64,000 nt of DNA from Pseudidiomarina salinarum (GTDB lineage Bacteria > Pseudomonadota > Gammaproteobacteria > Enterobacterales > Alteromonadaceae): the NCBI RefSeq assembly GCF_000753715.1, contig NZ_JPER01000001.1, positions 682,001-746,000 on the forward strand, given 5' to 3'. The notes below the pieces were generated by a model that saw nothing but the letters and a program-made list of their open reading frames with translations, made no database searches and was not told where the DNA came from. Positions 60,499-64,000 of the stretch are shown here, one piece after another. The translations under genes were made by a program, and so were the position numbers. Numbering within the stretch: the stretch's first letter is position 1; every line of letters starts with the position of its first letter.

Positions 60499-61490
60499 TT
60501 AGTCTGATCATTTTAGCCCTCATCGGCGCCGCCGTGGTGGTGGCCGGATCGCAGTGGTTACTGCAGCAACCTCTTAAAGGCCTGCAACAGCCGCTATTGC
60601 TGGAAGTTGAACGTGGTACGCACACCCGCAGTATTCTGACGAAACTCAACGAGCAAAATCTCATCGCTGATATCTCCCTGGCGTATTTTGCCAGCCGTTT
60701 GTGGCGGCAGGGCGAGCGTATTCAGGCGGGCGTCTATCAGCTCCAGCCGGGTATCAGCTTGCAACAATTGTGGAGCAAACTGAAGCGTGGTGAGCAATAT
60801 CAGTTTCAGGTGACGCTCGTTGAAGGACAAACCTTTGCGCAATGGCTGCACCGGTTGCAGCAGCAACCCTATTTGCAGGTGACAACCCGTGGCCTGAGCG
60901 AAGCTGAGTTGCTGGCGGCGGTGACCGGCACGGACACCTTCAGGTCAATGGAAGGGCTGCTGGCACCAGATACTTATAGTTATCAGGCTTACACCGACGA
61001 TATCCTGTTATTGCGGCAGGCCTATCAGGAACAGCAGCGGCTGCTGGACAAGTACTGGCGTGAACGGGATCCTGAGCTGCCCTATACAAGCCCATATGAA
61101 ATGCTTATTATGGCCTCCATTATAGAGAAAGAAACAGGTCACACCGGTGAACGGCCGCTGGTCAGTTCAGTCTTTGTCAATCGCCTGAAACTGGGGATGC
61201 GGCTGCAGTCTGACCCGACCACGATTTATGGTATCCCTGATTTTGACGGGAATCTGACACGTGCCCACCTGCGCGAGCAGACCGCCTATAACACTTATCG
61301 GATTAGTGGCTTACCGCCGACCCCAATAGCCATGCCAGGGGCAGCCAGTATCCGGGCAACAGCGCACCCGGCTACCAGTGACTACTTGTATTTTGTTGCT
61401 GACGGCTCAGGCGGTCATGTATTCTCAAAAACGCTTGAAGAACATAATAGAGCGGTAAACCGCTATCAACGGAAACAAACCAATCCATGA
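60471..61490 (+). CDS. mltG: Endolytic murein transglycosylase MltG
   Basis: Inner-membrane lytic transglycosylase (339 residues) that ends new glycan strands. One N-terminal membrane helix (about residues 7-27) is followed by a LysM-like region and the YceG domain with the catalytic Glu in MASIIEKETGHTGER near residue 220 and the LGMRLQSDPTTIYG stretch. It starts at one of two adjacent GTG codons (60471 or 60474) inside the pabC end. Overlaps tmk by four bases. Confidence 0.93.
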   Translation: MVVSIKGFLISLIILALIGAAVVVAGSQWLLQQPLKGLQQPLLLEVERGTHTRSILTKLNEQNLIADISLAYFASRLWRQGERIQAGVYQLQPGISLQQLWSKLKRGEQYQFQVTLVEGQTFAQWLHRLQQQPYLQVTTRGLSEAELLAAVTGTDTFRSMEGLLAPDTYSYQAYTDDILLLRQAYQEQQRLLDKYWRERDPELPYTSPYEMLIMASIIEKETGHTGERPLVSSVFVNRLKLGMRLQSDPTTIYGIPDFDGNLTRAHLREQTAYNTYRISGLPPTPIAMPGAASIRATAHPATSDYLYFVADGSGGHVFSKTLEEHNRAVNRYQRKQTNP

Positions 61491-62107
61491 ACGGAAAATT
61501 CATCGTTGTCGAAGGCCTCGAGGGTGCAGGTAAAAGCTCTGCGATTGCCTCTATAACCGGTCATCTGCAGGCAAAAGGTATTTCCGTGGTGAACGTACGC
61601 GAGCCCGGTGGTACGCCCCTCGCTGAGAATTTGCGTGAGCTGGTCAAACGGGACTGGGATGAACGCCTTACCGCAGAAACTGAATTGTTGCTGATGTATG
61701 CCAGTCGCTCACAGTTGGTCGAGAATGTTATCCGACCGGCGTTGGCGCAAGGCGCCTGGGTACTGGCGGATCGCCATGATCTGTCATCGCGCGCCTATCA
61801 GGGCGGCGGCCGGCAGCTCGGTGACGAAAAGCTCCAGCAACTAAAACAACTGGTATTAGGTGATTTTAATCCTGATCTGACGCTGATTCTGGATGTAAGC
61901 CCTGAAATCGGCTTAGAACGGGCACGTCAACGTGGGCAGCTGGACCGGATTGAACAGGAAAACCTGGAGTTTTTTGAGCGTACCCGCCGTCGTTATCTCG
62001 AGATAGCTGCAAGCGAGCCCCGTATCGAAGTTATCAATGCTGAGGCAAGCCTGAAAAGGGTTCACCAGGATCTGCTACAGTGTGTGGAAAACCAGTTATT
62101 TACATGA
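61487..62107 (+). CDS. tmk: Thymidylate kinase
   Basis: dTMP kinase (206 residues) essential for dTTP synthesis. P-loop EGLEGAGKSS at residues 9-18, the DRHDLSSRAYQGGGR motif near 96 and the lid region RQRGQLDRIE near 145. Overlaps mltG by four bases; followed by holB. Confidence 0.96.
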   Translation: MNGKFIVVEGLEGAGKSSAIASITGHLQAKGISVVNVREPGGTPLAENLRELVKRDWDERLTAETELLLMYASRSQLVENVIRPALAQGAWVLADRHDLSSRAYQGGGRQLGDEKLQQLKQLVLGDFNPDLTLILDVSPEIGLERARQRGQLDRIEQENLEFFERTRRRYLEIAASEPRIEVINAEASLKRVHQDLLQCVENQLFT

Positions 62108-62135
62108 ATCTATTTGGCAAAAATACAGGCGCATT

Positions 62136-63089
62136 ATGCATCTTCCGTGGTTAAGACCGGTCTGGCGTAATCTGTTGGCTGATATGCAGGCGGGCCGGCT
62201 CAGTCATGCCCACTGTATCTGCTGGCAGCCAGAACTCGGTAGCGACCGGTTGCTGCGCCAGGCGACGCGGTTACTGCTGTGTCTGCAGCCGACCACCAAA
62301 GCCTGTGGCAGCTGTAAAAGTTGCCTGCTGGCGGAGGCTGGTAACCATCCGGATTTTTATAGTCTCGATAGCGTCGATGATAAGGTCATCGGCGTTGATA
62401 CGGTTCGTGATCTGATTACCAGCCTGCAGAATACCGCCAACCAGCACGGCGCCAAGGTTGCCTGGATCAATCATGCTGACCGGCTCTCAGTTACCGCAGC
62501 TAATGCGTTGCTGAAGACGCTTGAAGAGCCGACGGTAAATACCTATTTCATTCTGAGTCCGCGGCGTACCGGTTTATTGTTACCGACCCTGCGTAGCCGG
62601 ATGCAATTGCATCAGATCACGCCACCATCGGCAGCAGAAGCACAGCAGTGGCTGGCCAGCCAGTTAGGGCGTGTACTCAGCAACGATGAAGTCGCATTAA
62701 TTCAGCGTTATCCGCATGCTCCGGTATCGGTTTATAACTGGATAAGCGAACAGAAATTTCCGCGCGACTGCATTGCCGAGCTGACTGCAGCTTGGTTCAC
62801 TAATGCGCCGTGGCCACAACCCGGCAAAGCCGACTGGGCGGAATGGCTTAGCGCCAGTGAACTGATACTGCAGGATTTAATCAGATTGAAACAGCAGCTA
62901 CCGCAAGCACGATTACGCAGTACGCTGCTGGGTGAACCGGCACAGCGTTGGCTGGAGCAGCATAATGTGAATAGCGACCAGCTCAACCAGTGGCTACAAT
63001 CATGTTATGGTATCCGGCGGATGCTGAGTGAGCAAAGTGGTCTGAACGGGCCGCTGCTTCTGGAAGAATTATGGTCAAGGTGGCACTGA
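62136..63089 (+). CDS. holB: DNA polymerase III subunit delta' (HolB)
   Basis: Clamp-loader subunit (317 residues). The zinc-binding cysteines are in the CLQPTTKACGSCKSCLLAEA stretch near residue 47, and an arginine-finger-like SRMQ lies near 155. As in E. coli delta', the Walker A region is not functional (ELGSDRLLRQ). ATG 62136 gives the family start HLPWLRPVW; an earlier in-frame start at 62082 would overlap tmk. Confidence 0.93.
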   Translation: MHLPWLRPVWRNLLADMQAGRLSHAHCICWQPELGSDRLLRQATRLLLCLQPTTKACGSCKSCLLAEAGNHPDFYSLDSVDDKVIGVDTVRDLITSLQNTANQHGAKVAWINHADRLSVTAANALLKTLEEPTVNTYFILSPRRTGLLLPTLRSRMQLHQITPPSAAEAQQWLASQLGRVLSNDEVALIQRYPHAPVSVYNWISEQKFPRDCIAELTAAWFTNAPWPQPGKADWAEWLSASELILQDLIRLKQQLPQARLRSTLLGEPAQRWLEQHNVNSDQLNQWLQSCYGIRRMLSEQSGLNGPLLLEELWSRWH

Positions 63090-63090
63090 T

Positions 63091-63417
63091 ATGGCAACAA
63101 AACGTCTGAATATCGATACCGAAGAGCAGTTACGCCGGGCTTATATGCCGTTCATCAAGCAGGGTGCCTTATTTGTCGCAACCGACGATCCCTACAAACT
63201 GGGCGATGAACTGACACTGGTAGTCCGGCTGCCAGAGGATACCGAAGATACCTTAGTTAAAGGAACGGTAGTCTGGTTATCGCCAGCCACCGCGAGCACA
63301 TCGGATCTCCGCGGCATTGGGGTCCAGTTCAGAGATGATAAGTCGCATTTGCGTAACCGGATTGAAACCAAGCTCGGTAATTTTGGTGAATCGGCCTCGC
63401 CAACCGCGACTATGTAA
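63091..63417 (+). CDS. PilZ domain protein (type IV pilus-associated kind)
   Basis: 108-residue protein in the place where type IV pilus PilZ proteins occur, between holB and tatD. The beta-barrel pattern (FIKQGALFVATDDPYKLGDEL, then VKGTVVWLSP and GIGVQF) fits the PilZ fold. The c-di-GMP-binding RxxxR motif is not seen, which is normal for this subgroup (Xanthomonas and Pseudomonas PilZ) that binds PilB and FimX instead. One base separates it from holB. Confidence 0.83.
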   Translation: MATKRLNIDTEEQLRRAYMPFIKQGALFVATDDPYKLGDELTLVVRLPEDTEDTLVKGTVVWLSPATASTSDLRGIGVQFRDDKSHLRNRIETKLGNFGESASPTATM

Positions 63418-63450
63418 AGTCCTCAAACACATGAGCAAGCAGGAGTACCT

Positions 63451-64000
63451 GTGTTTATAGATTCACATTGCCATCTGGATAAACTTGATTTAACGGATTT
63501 TGGTGGCGAACTTAGTGCCGTCGTTGAAGCGGCCCGCGCTGCTGGAGTTAAGCGGATGCTATGCATTGGCGTAACCCTGGCAGATTTTCCTGAGATGGAA
63601 GCAAAGGTCGCGCCCTTTGCAGATGTTTTTATTTCCTGTGGTGCCCATCCGCTTTATATCGCCAAAACCCCCCTTGATAAACAGCTATTGCACACTTATG
63701 CCAGCCAGGACAATGTGATCGCTGTGGGTGAAACCGGGCTGGACTATTTTTACGACGCCGACAGCAAGGCCTTGCAGCAAGATAGTTTCAGCTACCATGT
63801 GGAATTAGCCGGTGAACTTGATAAACCGCTGATTATCCATACCCGGGACGCTCAGGAAGACACCCTGAGTATTCTGCAAAATGGTGGTGCTGATCGTTGT
63901 GGCGGCGTACTTCATTGTTTTACGGAAACACTTGAGATGGCAAAACGCGCCATTGATGACCTCGATTTTTACATTTCTATTTCTGGAATTGCCAGCTTTC
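63451..64000 (+). CDS. TatD-family metal-dependent hydrolase (YcfH type), 3' end missing
   Basis: First 183 codons of a TatD-like DNase; the window ends before the stop. It starts with GTG, five bases after AGGAG. Metal ligands: IDSHCHLDKLD at the N terminus, Glu in VGETGLDYFY near residue 95, His in IIHTRDAQED near 130, and His in VLHCFTET near 153. Position after holB and pilZ matches YcfH. Nothing visible is abnormal. Confidence 0.92.
   Translation, partial: MFIDSHCHLDKLDLTDFGGELSAVVEAARAAGVKRMLCIGVTLADFPEMEAKVAPFADVFISCGAHPLYIAKTPLDKQLLHTYASQDNVIAVGETGLDYFYDADSKALQQDSFSYHVELAGELDKPLIIHTRDAQEDTLSILQNGGADRCGGVLHCFTETLEMAKRAIDDLDFYISISGIASF

Noticed and set aside
62082-62135. Extended N terminus for holB from an in-frame ATG inside tmk
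   Set aside because: The conserved start (PWLRP) is reached from ATG 62136; upstream residues are tmk-derived in another frame.

Overview
This window looks like chromosomal backbone of a marine gammaproteobacterium of the order Alteromonadales, most likely an Idiomarinaceae member (Idiomarina, Pseudidiomarina or Aliidiomarina). That placement is inferred from gene order (rseC-lepA-lepB-rnc-era-recO-pdxJ; rlmD-relA-mazG-pyrG-eno; ftsB-ispD-ispF-truD-surE-pcm-nlpD-rpoS; plsX-fab-acpP), protein style and the strong investment in amino-acid catabolism; it was not checked by search. I call 64 protein genes, the first and last cut by the window edges. I saw no rRNA, tRNA, CRISPR array, insertion sequence or prophage.

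Layout. 1-13.6 kb: translation, processing and stringent-response genes on + (rseC end, lepA, lepB, rnc, era, recO, pdxJ, rlmD, relA, mazG, pyrG, eno). 13.6-15 kb: an unrecognised 207-residue protein and a convergent TSUP transporter, separated by a 14-bp tandem repeat. 15-21.3 kb: a tight operon from ftsB through ispD/ispF, truD, surE, pcm, yqaA and nlpD to rpoS. 21.3-26.6 kb: mutS on -, then pncC, recA (clear promoter and SOS box) and a patatin-like protein where recX often sits. 26.6-34.6 kb: a minus-strand block in transcription order pspF-sapA-sapB-sapC-sapD-sapF-putP, all overlapping or nearly so. 34.8-36.2 kb: divergent pspABC behind a sigma-54 promoter with two PspF-type upstream sites.

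36.3-44.5 kb is an amino-acid degradation island: methionine gamma-lyase, phenylalanine hydroxylase (phhA) and its pterin recycling enzyme (phhB), a TyrR-type regulator, and the homogentisate pathway (hppD, hmgA, maiA, fahA) ending at fumarate and acetoacetate. Two good TyrR boxes lie in front of tyrR and in front of hppD. A long hairpin ends one base before the methionine gamma-lyase start codon and hides its ribosome-binding site. 44.6-47.1 kb: a lipoprotein S9 peptidase that would supply amino acids from peptides. 47.2-50.3 kb: rne on -, with a long structured leader. 50.8-64 kb on +: an unrecognised 580-residue exported protein, rluC, a HAD phosphatase, maf, yceD, rpmF, plsX, fabH, fabD, fabG, acpP, pabC, mltG, tmk, holB, a PilZ protein and the start of tatD.

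No wholly new system stands out; the window is mostly conserved core. The best leads are regulatory and structural: the ribosome-binding-site hairpin before methionine gamma-lyase, the TyrR protein with a broken Walker B motif next to its own operator, the acpP terminator that abuts the pabC start codon, the pspF-sap-putP operon, and the absence of fabF, acpS and recX from their usual places.
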